33,064 nucleotides of DNA from contig QJPH01000470.1 of NCBI GenBank assembly GCA_003242955.1, positions 1 to 33,064 of the forward strand, in the 5' to 3' direction. Shown one piece after another: positions 9,145 through 16,381 of the stretch. The stretch is from Candidatus Methylumidiphilus alinenensis. Lineage in GTDB: Bacteria > Pseudomonadota > Gammaproteobacteria > Methylococcales > Methylococcaceae. Every line of letters starts with the position of its first letter. The first letter of the stretch is position 1. A model generated the notes under the pieces. It saw only the letters and a program-made list of their open reading frames with translations. It did not search any database and was not told where the DNA came from. The position numbers were made by a program, and so were the translations under genes.

Positions 9145-10491
9145 ATGAATAACCAACATTTCACTTCTCGCCGAGATTTCCTCAAATTGGGTACGGGGCT
9201 GGCCGCCTTGGGCATGATGGGATTGGGCCTAGGCGGTACGCGCCGGGCAGAGGCCGCTGTGGTCAACGATTACAAGGCTTTGGTTTGCGTTTATCTCAAT
9301 GGTGGTAACGATGGCAATAACTTGATCGTACCCTTGGACGCAACCCGTTATGCCGCATATAAAAGCATTCGCGGCAATTTGGCCTTGGGGGCAAACGAGC
9401 TGTTGCCAACCCCCGTCATGGATGCCAATAACAATCCCTATGCCCTGCACTATGGTTTGCCCGAAATGAACGCCCAGTTCATCGCCGGAAAACTGGCCGT
9501 GGTGCTGAACACCGGCATGTTGGCAAGCCCGTTGACCCGCGCGCAATATCTGCAAGGGGCTAATGTTCCCACCAGCCTATTCTCCCACCCGGACCAAACC
9601 ATGCAAGCACAGGCAGGCCAACCAATGGCCGTCGGCACGGGCTGGGGTGGGCGTTTGTTGGACACTTTCAATGCCGGTGCAGACACCTTGGCGGCCATTT
9701 CAGTCTCAGCGCCCGCCTTGTTGCTGCAAGGCAAGACCGTGGCCGGCAATCTGGTGACGCCAGGTACCGATTTGAGCTTGTCCGGCTTGAGCCTATGGGA
9801 CCAATCGGCGGCATCCGTGCGTCGGCAGGCTTTGAATCAACTTCTCGGACTCGATGGCGGCAACTTGGTGCGGCAGGCCGCCAATGCAGCCATAGTGGAT
9901 GGTTTGCAATTGGCCGATGCCCTGCAATCCAATACCAATCTTCCCACTGTGACCACGGTGTTTCCCGGCACTTCCATAGGCAATCAACTGAAGGAAGTCG
10001 TGCGGCTGATTCTGTTGCGCTCGCAGCAAGGACCGGGGCGACAAGTGTTCTTCTGTTCCTTGGACGGGTTTGACACCCACAGTTCGCAGGATTGGCAACA
10101 ATGGGATTTGTTCACTCAGTTGTCCCAAGCGCTGGATGCATTTTTTCAGGCGACCCAAACGGCGGGTTTGGGGCAGCAAATCACCGCGTTTACCCAATCG
10201 GAGTTTGGCCGCACCCTGCAATCCAACGGCAGCGGCAGCGACCATGCCTGGGGTAGCCACCACATCGTGTTGGGCGGTGCCGTGCATGGCGGCATTTATG
10301 GGGTGTTGCCGCAGTTTGTCCTTAACGGGCCGGATGATGCCAATGGACGGGGGGTGTGGATACCGAAAATTTCCACCGCCCAGTTTGGGGCAACGCTAGG
10401 GCGCTGGTTTGGGGCAAGCGCCACAGAGTTGGCCTTGGTATTCCCGAACCTTGCACAGTTCCCAAACAGTGATGTGGGGTTTATGGGATAG
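9145..10491 (+). CDS. DUF1501 family protein with Tat signal peptide
   Basis: This is a 448-aa protein of the DUF1501 family, which is structurally related to the sulfatase/alkaline phosphatase superfamily. The N-terminus is a textbook twin-arginine signal: SRRDFLK at residues 8-14, a Gly/Leu-rich hydrophobic stretch, and AEA cleavage near 37. It is therefore exported folded, possibly with a cofactor or metal. Internal features are LNGGNDGNNLIVP near 53, FCSLDGFDTHSSQDWQQWD in the second half, TQSEFGRTLQSNGSGSDHAW and HHIVLGGAV. These Asp/His/Gly motifs are typical of the family and are likely metal-ligating. It follows the DUF1800 gene by 24 bp with AAAGAGA before the ATG, so the two are probably co-transcribed. 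No substrate is known. Confidence 0.9.
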   Translation: MNNQHFTSRRDFLKLGTGLAALGMMGLGLGGTRRAEAAVVNDYKALVCVYLNGGNDGNNLIVPLDATRYAAYKSIRGNLALGANELLPTPVMDANNNPYALHYGLPEMNAQFIAGKLAVVLNTGMLASPLTRAQYLQGANVPTSLFSHPDQTMQAQAGQPMAVGTGWGGRLLDTFNAGADTLAAISVSAPALLLQGKTVAGNLVTPGTDLSLSGLSLWDQSAASVRRQALNQLLGLDGGNLVRQAANAAIVDGLQLADALQSNTNLPTVTTVFPGTSIGNQLKEVVRLILLRSQQGPGRQVFFCSLDGFDTHSSQDWQQWDLFTQLSQALDAFFQATQTAGLGQQITAFTQSEFGRTLQSNGSGSDHAWGSHHIVLGGAVHGGIYGVLPQFVLNGPDDANGRGVWIPKISTAQFGATLGRWFGASATELALVFPNLAQFPNSDVGFMG

Positions 10492-10597
10492 GCGGCAATT
10501 CGTTGGTCTAGTAGGCTTTTGGCAAACCGGCTTGCTTCAATATCTCGTTGGCCACGTGGCGGGATTGGACTGTTATCGGCATGCAGAAATAGTATAA

Positions 10598-10625
10598 ACA
10601 AAAAAACCCGCAGTTACGCGGGTTT
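10598..10625 (-). terminator. Intrinsic terminator of the tRNA-Ser transcript
   Basis: Read on the minus strand, the stem AAACCCGC / GCGGGTTT with a 6-base loop is followed by a T-run. It lies 34 bp past the CCA end of the tRNA. It also sits in the gap downstream of the DUF1501 gene (10492-10658), where nothing else was seen. Confidence 0.8.
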
Positions 10626-10658
10626 GGGGACGCTGTTGGATTGCAGCAGTCTTGAATG

Positions 10659-10749
10659 TGGCGGAGAGAGAGGGATTCGAACCCTCGATACGCTATTAAC
10701 GTATACACACTTTCCAGGCGTGCTCCTTAAACCACTCGGACATCTCTCC
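10659..10749 (-). tRNA. tRNA-Ser (GGA)
   Basis: Read on the minus strand, this folds as a class II tRNA of 88 nt plus an encoded CCA (91 nt). The acceptor stem is GGAGAGA / TCTCTCC with discriminator G. The anticodon loop CTGGAAA gives anticodon GGA, which reads UCC and UCU serine codons. The long variable arm (about TATACGTTAATAGCGTAT) is typical of serine tRNA, and the T-arm has GGTTCGAATCC. I see no duplicated 3' end nearby that would mark an integration site. Confidence 0.95.
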
Positions 10750-10787
10750 AACGAAGTAATTATAACGAATGATAGGCCATTTGTCAG

Positions 10788-10820
10788 CAGCAATTCTTCA
10801 AGTTAGCAATTCTCATTTTG
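10788..10820. repeat. Solo ends of MITE-like element A
   Basis: AGCAATTCTCATTTTGGC near 10804-10820 is identical over 16 bases to the terminus of the element at 5044-5207. A shorter CAGCAATTCTTCA lies just before it at 10788-10800. No second arm or palindromic core is present, so these look like remnants, or like a short motif that exists independently of the element. They lie between the tRNA and the end of the lipoprotein gene. Confidence 0.55.
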
Positions 10821-10863
10821 GCAGAAATGACTTACGGCCTTTTGCCAATGGGAGTCATGACGT

Positions 10864-11481
10864 TTAGTGATTTAGATCATATAATTTTGATAATTCATCT
10901 GCCATCTCTTTGCCGAACCTAGCCAATGCTTGCGATTGTGCAGCTACTTTGGCCTCATAGTCTGTGTCAGGACCGGATACCGGCACATGGGTTTGAAAAC
11001 TTTTCATCGACACGGGTTTGTTTTGCTTCAGGACAGTCCAGTCGGCCTTCAACTCGCAATTTCCAACTGCATCCACATGGAACCGGTGGATTTTTATTTC
11101 CACCTGATAATCAGGGATGGCAGCCCTGTTCCACGGGAAGCTTAGGACGTGGCTGCTTGGCATAGCCAAGGCCAAGTTTTCGGTCAATACACGGGTGATG
11201 GTGTCTTTTAAGGGTTCGGCCCAACGATGGTATTCGGCCATTCGGAGTTCTGAACCGGTGTTGCCGGTGACAATTTGCGGACGGTCCAAATAAGCAGGTA
11301 TTTCAATGGGCCCTAGTCCAACGAGCAGGGCTGGACTCGCCGTATCCATAGCCGTGGCGCGTACCTCCGTCCGGTTGATGGGTTGCAATAGGTAAAATTT
11401 GACTTGGCGGGTATTGGGCGTGCAGCCAGCGAGAAATATCAACGCGGAAATAGCTAAAAAATAAAGATGAAACAGACGCAT
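10864..11481 (-). CDS. PqiC-like ABC transport auxiliary lipoprotein
   Basis: This is a 205-aa lipoprotein of the ABC_trans_aux/PqiC type, the outer-membrane-facing partner of MCE transport systems. From the ATG at 11481 the protein begins with a lipoprotein signal peptide (FLAISALIFLAGC, lipidated Cys20). The family's N-terminal motif follows in KFYLLQP, then IEIPAYLDRPQIV and YHRWAEPLKDTITRVL, both characteristic of PqiC/YmbA relatives. The ATG is supported by AGGAAGGGG about 7 nt upstream. The frame stays open for another 60 codons, but those are a translated palindromic repeat (11530-11633) and not part of the protein. It is the last gene of the MCE operon, 176 bp after the MCE gene. It probably bridges the MCE protein to the outer membrane. 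Confidence 0.85.
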   Translation of the reverse strand: MRLFHLYFLAISALIFLAGCTPNTRQVKFYLLQPINRTEVRATAMDTASPALLVGLGPIEIPAYLDRPQIVTGNTGSELRMAEYHRWAEPLKDTITRVLTENLALAMPSSHVLSFPWNRAAIPDYQVEIKIHRFHVDAVGNCELKADWTVLKQNKPVSMKSFQTHVPVSGPDTDYEAKVAAQSQALARFGKEMADELSKLYDLNH

Positions 11482-11529
11482 GCTCGTTCCCCTTCCTGAT
11501 TGGCAAGTTGTTTCGGCTAAACTCAAAAC

Positions 11530-11633
11530 GCCGTCATTCCGGCAGGGATTGCCGGAATCCAGTCGCCATGGAGGGCAGGCTAGATTCACCTCCCTGTGTT
11601 CTGGATACCGGCAATCCCTGCCGGTATGACGGC
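11530..11633. repeat. Palindromic element D, copy 1 (ends CGTCATTCCGGCAGGG)
   Basis: A 104-bp imperfect palindrome. CCGTCATTCCGGCAGGGATT on the left mirrors AATCCCTGCCGGTATGACGG on the right, and each arm has an internal GCAGGGATTGC hairpin. The centre (GCCATGGAGGGCA and CACCTCCCTGTGTT) is asymmetric and gives an orientation. It is a common type of dispersed gammaproteobacterial repeat. It occupies the gap between the MCE gene and the lipoprotein gene of one operon, in the same orientation as copy 2 at 13454-13554. Confidence 0.85.
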
Positions 11634-11657
11634 TTTTAATAAATAGTTTCCCCATGA

Positions 11658-12650
11658 TCATTCTCCCTTCGGGTTTTTTCCATAAAGCAATGCGTCGGGA
11701 TGGCTTTCCAAATAATCGGCCAGGACGCGTAGGGATTTAGCCGCCGATGCCAAGTCTTTCAAAGCCAAGTCGAGGCTGGCGTTTTGACCTGCGACTTGGT
11801 CAAGGGTCGCTAGTGTGGATCGGGCCTGTTCCATCGTGCCGGTAGTGGCTTTCATCGCCTCTTGGGCGTTGAGCATGACGGGCCCGGCATTTTTGTTGAG
11901 ATTCTCCAGCAATAACCGGCTTTCCTTGGCAGAACCGTGAAGTTCTTCGGTAAGCGGTTCGATTTTCCCGTCAATATGCTGAATTAAATGCCGCACGTCT
12001 TTGAGGGTGTGGTCAAGAGTACCCAAACTGGAAGCTATTTCTGGCGATTTAAGCAATTTTTCCACTGCTTGGATACTATTTGATAGAGACTCGACCGTCT
12101 GTTGAATAGGCATTTTCCTAACCATGGCCACGACTTCTTCAATGGTATTTTCCAATTGTTCCCTGGATGAGGGTATGCTCGGAATTTCCGGGTACAAGGG
12201 ATTATCCCCGCCCAGCAATTTAACCGGGGTTTCAGGACGGAGGATAATGTCGATGAACAATTGCCCCGTCACTAGGCTCAGCGTTTGTAATTGGGCGCGC
12301 AATCCCTGTTTGATCATCGTTTTGATGTTTTCACCAGTGGACTTCTCGATATGCCCGCCTTGCATGTCATATATTTTCTCCGGGGTGAACTCGACGATCA
12401 CTGGGGTAATGATCTTGCCGCGCTGGTCGTCGTAAATCACCAAAATATCGACCACTTTGCCAACCGGGACTCCCTTGAGCTTCACCAGCGCCCCAATGTT
12501 CAGCCCATTGACCGAGCCTTCGAAAAAGATCATGTTTTTTTGCGGGTTGGACAGAAATCCATTGGCAAAAAGCAACACGCCCACAACGATTAGCGCTACC
12601 GCGCCAACGATGAAGCCCCCAATCAGGGCCGGGTTGGCCTTATTGCCCAT
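11658..12650 (-). CDS. MCE-domain lipid transport protein (MlaD/PqiB type)
   Basis: This is a 330-aa substrate-binding component of an ABC phospholipid transporter. It begins MGNKANPALIGGFIVG, the family's typical start, and has one transmembrane anchor (about 10-33). A single MCE domain follows (VNGLNIGALVKLKGVPVG near 48-65). The rest is a long helical periplasmic region with heptad-like Leu/Ala spacing (about 160-320), seen in MlaD relatives that form hexameric tubes. I chose the ATG at 12650, which overlaps the end of the ATPase gene by 11 bp. A GTG at 12686 would add 12 residues unlike the family. The gap to the lipoprotein gene downstream contains a palindromic repeat. No mlaC-like gene is present; the lipoprotein presumably replaces it. 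Confidence 0.9.
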   Translation of the reverse strand: MGNKANPALIGGFIVGAVALIVVGVLLFANGFLSNPQKNMIFFEGSVNGLNIGALVKLKGVPVGKVVDILVIYDDQRGKIITPVIVEFTPEKIYDMQGGHIEKSTGENIKTMIKQGLRAQLQTLSLVTGQLFIDIILRPETPVKLLGGDNPLYPEIPSIPSSREQLENTIEEVVAMVRKMPIQQTVESLSNSIQAVEKLLKSPEIASSLGTLDHTLKDVRHLIQHIDGKIEPLTEELHGSAKESRLLLENLNKNAGPVMLNAQEAMKATTGTMEQARSTLATLDQVAGQNASLDLALKDLASAAKSLRVLADYLESHPDALLYGKNPKGE

Positions 12651-13422
12651 GGTGTTGAAACTCAAGGGCTTGCCCACAATCGCCACGAGTCAGGAAACGT
12701 CGCACCTTAGAAACATCGCACTCGGCTAATAGTTGTTTCGGGTCGCCTTTGGCGATGATCGTTTTACTCTCGGCATCAAGAAACACGGAGTTGTTGCCAA
12801 TTGCGAAAATGCTTGACAATTCATGGGTCACCACAACGATGGTGGCACCTAGATTGTCGCGTAGATGCAGAATCAGATCGTCCAACAGCCTGGAACTGAT
12901 CGGGTCGAGCCCAGACGAAGGTTCGTCAAAAAACAGAATGTCCGGGTCCAGCGCCATGGCCCTGGCAAGCCCTGCGCGTTTTTGCATACCGCCAGAAATC
13001 TCCGCCGGATAATATCCCTCGAATCCGGCAAGCCCGACCAAAGCCAGCTTAAGCGACACGATCTCCCTGATTTCGGATCGCGTTAGAGGCGAGAATGCTG
13101 AAAGCGGCAGTGCTATGTTTTCGGCCAAAGTCATCGAACTGAACAACGCACCGCTTTGGTAGGACACACCCATTTTCATCATCAACTGACGCCGCACCTT
13201 CGGACTGGCATCCCAAAAGCTTAGGTTCTGATAGAAAATTTCGCCTTTGGCCGGTTGCTTAAGGCCAATTAGATGCCGCATTAAAGTGCTTTTGCCACAG
13301 CCGCTGCCACCCATGACGATAAAAATATCACCCCGGTTGATGGTGAAATCCATATCGCGTTGGATTATTAAATTCCCATAGGCCATGGTTAAATTGGCAA
13401 CGGTAATATGTGTCTTACCCAT
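12640..13422 (-). CDS. MlaF-like ABC transporter ATPase
   Basis: This is a 260-aa ATPase that powers the MCE lipid transporter at the inner membrane. Walker A GGSGCGKST is at 38-46, the Q-loop at Q89 (YQSGALF), the signature ISGGMQKR at 142-149, Walker B ILFFDEPSSGLDP at 162-174 and the switch His at H200 (VVTHE). YQSGALFSSMTL and the ISGGM-x-KR variant are typical of MlaF/Ttg2A. The start is ATG at 13422; a TTG lies two codons upstream. The bases directly before the ATG are the terminus of a dispersed repeat (reverse complement CAGAATGAGAATTGCTG), so any Shine-Dalgarno signal (AATGAGAA) is supplied by repeat sequence. The MCE gene overlaps its 3' end. Confidence 0.93.
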   Translation of the reverse strand: MGKTHITVANLTMAYGNLIIQRDMDFTINRGDIFIVMGGSGCGKSTLMRHLIGLKQPAKGEIFYQNLSFWDASPKVRRQLMMKMGVSYQSGALFSSMTLAENIALPLSAFSPLTRSEIREIVSLKLALVGLAGFEGYYPAEISGGMQKRAGLARAMALDPDILFFDEPSSGLDPISSRLLDDLILHLRDNLGATIVVVTHELSSIFAIGNNSVFLDAESKTIIAKGDPKQLLAECDVSKVRRFLTRGDCGQALEFQHHGQ

Positions 13423-13439
13423 CAGCAATTCTCATTCTG
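13423..13439. repeat. Solo end of MITE-like element A abutting the ATPase start codon
   Basis: CAGCAATTCTCATTCTG matches the terminus of the element at 5044-5207 with one mismatch. On the minus strand it lies immediately before the ATG of the ATPase gene and so forms the ribosome binding region. Confidence 0.55.
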
Positions 13440-13453
13440 TAAAAAATTTTGCT

Positions 13454-13554
13454 CGTCGTTCCGGCAGGGATTGCCGGAACCCAGAGGCCATGGAGGGCAA
13501 TCTACATTCACCTCCATGTGTTCTGGATACCGGCAATCCCTGCCGGTATGACGG
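13454..13554. repeat. Palindromic element D, copy 2
   Basis: A 101-bp element very similar to copy 1 at 11530-11633: CGTTCCGGCAGGGATTGCC on the left, GGCAATCCCTGCCGGTATGA on the right, and the central GGCCATGGAGGGCA with CACCTCCATGTGTT. It lies between the permease and ATPase genes of the MCE operon, so the operon's transcript would carry a long hairpin at this junction. Confidence 0.85.
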
Positions 13555-13588
13555 ATGTGTCAACAACATTGGCGTTCCCAGGGGAGCG

Positions 13589-14731
13589 TCACCAATGCAG
13601 GGTAATCACGACCATGGCCATCACAGCATCGGCGCAGACGATCATGACGATGCCAGTCACCACGGCAGACGTGGCCGCCATGCCTACCGCCTGGGAACTG
13701 CGCCCGCACTGTATGCCCCTCATGCAACCGGCGAGGGCGACCAATACGCCGTAAACCACGCTCTTGCCCACGCCCACGGCAAAATCCTGAAACCGCAAGC
13801 GTGCCAGTATGTGTTGCGAATATTCCAAGATGGAAATATCGTAAAGGTATAGGCTCACCAAACCGCCACCGGCCATGCCCATCAAGTCGGCATAGACGCA
13901 CAGCAATGGCATCATCAGGATCAAGGCCAACATTCTAGGGACAACCAGAAACTCAATGTCCGAAAAGCCCATAGTCTTCAATGCGTCGATTTCATCGTTC
14001 ACTTGCATGGAACCCAATTGGGCTGCAAAAGCGGCACCGGTGCGCCCGGTCATGATGATGCCCGTCATCAGTGCACCCATTTCCCGCGACATCCCCAACC
14101 CCACCATGTCGGCAATATAAACTTGGGCACCATATTTCGACAATTGCGCGGAACCGACGAAGGCCAGGATCATCCCTACTAGAAAACTGATCAGACTGAC
14201 GATAGGAAAGGCGTTCGCGCCACATTCCTGTACCAGCAAAAACAAATCCACGCGACGGTAGTTAGCCTTTCCCAACACAAACCTGCCGAACCCCAAAGCC
14301 GCCTCGCCAATGAAAGCCAGTATGGCGACAGTCTCTTCCCAGAATGCAATGCCCAACAAACCGACTTTTTCCAACAACCCAGATTTAGGGTGCTGCCTAC
14401 GCACACCTTCCAGTTCAGGCACCGCATCGGCCAGTTTCAACATTCCATGAATCCCCGCAGGCAAGCCCCCACGGTCAACTGTAATCCCCATTGCTTTGCA
14501 ACCATTTTCGATTTTGGTCAAAAAGGTCAGCAACAAACTATCCCATGCACCCAGCCCCGACGCGTCGAAGCAGAGTTCCCTGACCGCTTTTTCATTGACT
14601 AGCATTGCCAAGACCTCGTCAGCCGAAGGCCGTTGCTTATCGGCAACCCAATCGCCGACTAGGACGATTTCAAGGCGATGCCCGGCAAGCTCTCGAAAAT
14701 TAAGGGTAGGCGCAGTGTCGCTATTAACCAT
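13589..14731 (-). CDS. MlaE-like permease with N-terminal STAS domain
   Basis: This is a 380-aa inner-membrane permease of the MCE ABC transporter. Residues about 1-110 form a STAS-like domain (ELAGHRLEIVLVGDWV, LCFDASGLGAWDSLLLTFL), equivalent to a fused MlaB. The MlaE domain follows, with FVLGKANYRRVDLFLLVQECG, a series of membrane helices, and the family hallmarks GLGMSREMGALMTGIIMTGR and EIDALKTMGFSDIEFLVVPR. The helix near the C-terminus carries CMRGIQCGRSSQAVG, also typical. The ATG at 14731 is preferred to a TTG two codons upstream; no strong ribosome binding site is visible. It is the first gene of the operon, in the order permease, ATPase, MCE protein, lipoprotein, which points to lipid traffic between the two membranes. 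Confidence 0.92.
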   Translation of the reverse strand: MVNSDTAPTLNFRELAGHRLEIVLVGDWVADKQRPSADEVLAMLVNEKAVRELCFDASGLGAWDSLLLTFLTKIENGCKAMGITVDRGGLPAGIHGMLKLADAVPELEGVRRQHPKSGLLEKVGLLGIAFWEETVAILAFIGEAALGFGRFVLGKANYRRVDLFLLVQECGANAFPIVSLISFLVGMILAFVGSAQLSKYGAQVYIADMVGLGMSREMGALMTGIIMTGRTGAAFAAQLGSMQVNDEIDALKTMGFSDIEFLVVPRMLALILMMPLLCVYADLMGMAGGGLVSLYLYDISILEYSQHILARLRFQDFAVGVGKSVVYGVLVALAGCMRGIQCGRSSQAVGMAATSAVVTGIVMIVCADAVMAMVVITLHW

Positions 14732-14873
14732 TGACAAAATATCGCGGACGGTTCAGGGAATGGGGATCAGTGTCCCATGATAAGCAAATTAGCGCCTTAA
14801 GCCAAATTTAAGGAATCTGTGAGAATCTAGTCGCGTCTCTTCTGAAACAATCCAACTGCCGAGGCATCATATC
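14732..14873. promoter_or_regulatory. Divergent promoter region
   Basis: This 142-bp spacer separates the MCE operon (leftward) from the Gln-rich lipoprotein gene (rightward) and should hold both promoters. It contains a short inverted repeat, CCTTAA-N7-TTAAGG, near 14794. No clear sigma-70 hexamer pair could be picked by eye. Confidence 0.4.
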
Positions 14874-15689
14874 ATGGACAAGTCTCTGGAACTTTGCACC
14901 GTATTTGGCTTTATTTTCTTGATTACTGGCTGCTCATTATTTTTCCCCAATGAATCGGGCATGCAGGGGCAGAATGGATATTCTGATGATGATAGCCTTT
15001 ATCAAAATTCGACGACTAGCTATCCATCGAGTTGCTACATAGGGGGTACTTCTTTATCAAACAACACAGCAAACATTGGCTATGGTCATCAGCATAAAAT
15101 CACTAGTAATGAGAAATATAGACTGGTTTTGCCGCACACCGCCCAACAATCGAAGCATCAACATGAAATACAAACAAACCCTAAACAGGTTGAAGGCCAA
15201 ACGCAAGCCAGCACCCGCCAAACCAATGGGGATGCGGCTAAACTGGAGTCCGAGGAAAAGCAACAGCAATTCCTCCGCAACCAGCAGCAAATGCAAAGCA
15301 ATTATCAGCAACAGCAGCAGATAATCCAAGCCACTGAGCAGCAAAGAGCCAAGACGGAAAACCTAAACCGCCAAGTCCAATTCGAGACGACAAAAAACTT
15401 TATTGAGGAAAAGCAGCAAGAATTTCTACACAACCAGCAGCAAATGCAAAATAATTACCAGCAACAGCAACGGCAAAACGAATATGCGAGCGAAGTTGCG
15501 CATAAAGTGCAAGAGACAAATTACCAAATAGAGTCCAATATTCGCAAAGCCGAATACGAGATTGCCAAAAAGCAACAAGAGGGAAAAAAGCGCGAAGAGG
15601 AAGAGCAGCAAGCCATAAAGAACCAAGTCCATCAAATACAAATGCAGCAGGCGATACAAAACCAAGGGTTTCATTTTCCGGGAAGGTGA
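14874..15689 (+). CDS. Gln-rich coiled-coil lipoprotein
   Basis: This is a 271-aa probable lipoprotein I cannot assign to a family. A signal peptide (TVFGFIFLITGC) ends in a lipobox with Cys20. Residues about 21-120 are low-complexity, Ser/Asn/Tyr/Gln-rich. From about 125 the chain is a highly charged Gln/Glu/Lys helix that should form a coiled coil. It contains an internal duplication: EEKQQQFLRNQQQMQSNY recurs as EEKQQEFLHNQQQMQNNY about 50 residues later. GAGG lies 14 nt before the ATG. It is transcribed away from the MCE operon and followed by stacked repeats. A structural or periplasmic spacer role is plausible only by analogy. Confidence 0.7.
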   Translation: MDKSLELCTVFGFIFLITGCSLFFPNESGMQGQNGYSDDDSLYQNSTTSYPSSCYIGGTSLSNNTANIGYGHQHKITSNEKYRLVLPHTAQQSKHQHEIQTNPKQVEGQTQASTRQTNGDAAKLESEEKQQQFLRNQQQMQSNYQQQQQIIQATEQQRAKTENLNRQVQFETTKNFIEEKQQEFLHNQQQMQNNYQQQQRQNEYASEVAHKVQETNYQIESNIRKAEYEIAKKQQEGKKREEEEQQAIKNQVHQIQMQQAIQNQGFHFPGR

Positions 15690-15721
15690 TACCTTAACTG
15701 ATGTTACGCAACTGTGTAGGC

Positions 15722-15827
15722 CGTAGCCCGGATGGAGCCGCTTGCGGCGTAATCCGGGGGGATACGGAACAATCAGAGATGCCGCGCCAACCCCGGATTG
15801 CGCCCGGGGGGATACATCCGGGCTACG
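15722..15827. repeat. Palindromic repeat with CGTAGCCCGGAT ends
   Basis: CGTAGCCCGGAT on the left mirrors ATCCGGGCTACG on the right. Inside are further inverted pieces (AATCCGGGGGGATAC and CCCCGGATTGCGCCCGGG). It is a widespread type of proteobacterial intergenic palindrome, directly downstream of the lipoprotein gene. Confidence 0.8.
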
Positions 15828-15853
15828 ACACTTAGTGTGATGCAATAGGCATT

Positions 15854-16059
15854 GGGTGCATCCCCCTTTGAAAATCGGGCTATCAGCTTAAGGCGGGGCG
15901 GACGCAAAGCTTAACCGTTCGCCCTGAGCTGCGAGCCTGTCGAGCAGTCGAAGGGTGGACGGTTAAGCCGTTCATGGTTCGACCGTTTGACAAGCTCAGG
16001 ACTCACCACGAATGGCCTTGAACTGTCCCGCCTTAAGTTGGTAGCCGAAAATCGCACCC
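15854..16059. repeat. Nested element: GGGTGC-ended outer repeat containing a CGTTCGCCCTGAGC repeat
   Basis: The outer arms run from GGGTGCATCC at 15854 to GATTTTC/GCACCC at 16059. They share inverted matches, best at CTTAAGGCGGG (15887-15899) and CCCGCCTTAAG (16027-16037). The right terminus GGGTGCGATT resembles the ends of the 9-bp-duplication element at 5621-5739. Inside lies a second element, 15911-16016 (CCGTTCGCCCTGAGC on the left, GACAAGCTCAGG and CACCACGAATGG on the right), of the kind scattered in many bacterial genomes. Confidence 0.65.
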
Positions 16060-16062
16060 GCT

Positions 16063-16245
16063 GTGCTTTCTTTTACATATTCCAATTTGGAATATATATC
16101 AAAGTTAATATTCCTTCTTACCGCTATTTGTCCGGGTTATATTATAGGCACGAAGTCAAGGGACTGGAAAGTTTACCTCCTCTTTGTTGCGTCCCTTAGT
16201 TTGGCGGGCTTCACGCCCGCCTTTTTTTTTGCAAATGCCATTTGA
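16063..16245 (+). other. Short hydrophobic open frame, doubtful
   Basis: A GTG-started frame of 60 codons encodes two hydrophobic stretches (SKLIFLLTAICPGYIIG and VYLLFVASLSLAGF) that could span a membrane. However, it reads through the terminator-like hairpin at 16203-16230, has no ribosome binding site, and starts at the edge of a repeat. It may be the remnant of a small membrane-protein gene. A perfect palindrome, ATATTCCAATTTGGAATAT, lies inside it at 16077-16095. Confidence 0.2.
16203..16230 (+). terminator. Intrinsic terminator
   Basis: A 7-bp GC stem (GGCGGGC / GCCCGCC) with loop TTCAC is followed at once by nine T's. It insulates the downstream alanine dehydrogenase gene from upstream transcription. 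Confidence 0.8.
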
Positions 16246-16274
16246 ACTTGTATTGTAGTCATGGTAAAAGACAT

Positions 16275-16336
16275 ACAGCGTTTTTTATATCACAAGTTAG
16301 TTACATAATGCCCTTGTCGGCAAAGGGTTGCCGACC
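16275..16336. repeat. Half copy of MITE-like element B (end ACAGCGTTTTTTATATCA)
   Basis: The stretch matches, after reverse complementing, the right arm of the full element at 28403-28551: ACAGCGTTTTTTATATCA, TTACATAATG, and the hairpin GTCGGCAAAGGGTTGCCGAC. A degenerate element A end (AGAAATTCTCAGTTTGGC, 16338-16354) follows immediately. Together they fill the region just upstream of the alanine dehydrogenase start. Confidence 0.75.
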
Positions 16337-16381
16337 AGAAATTCTCAGTTTGGCTTTTACAACAAGACACTTCAGCATCCA

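Noticed and set aside
10659..10749. tRNA-Ser as an integration site of a genomic island
   Set aside because: No duplicated tRNA 3' end and no integrase gene are present in the window.
11482..11661. 60-codon N-terminal extension of the lipoprotein frame
   Set aside because: It translates the palindromic element at 11530-11633. A proper lipobox signal peptide and a strong ribosome binding site mark the start at 11481.
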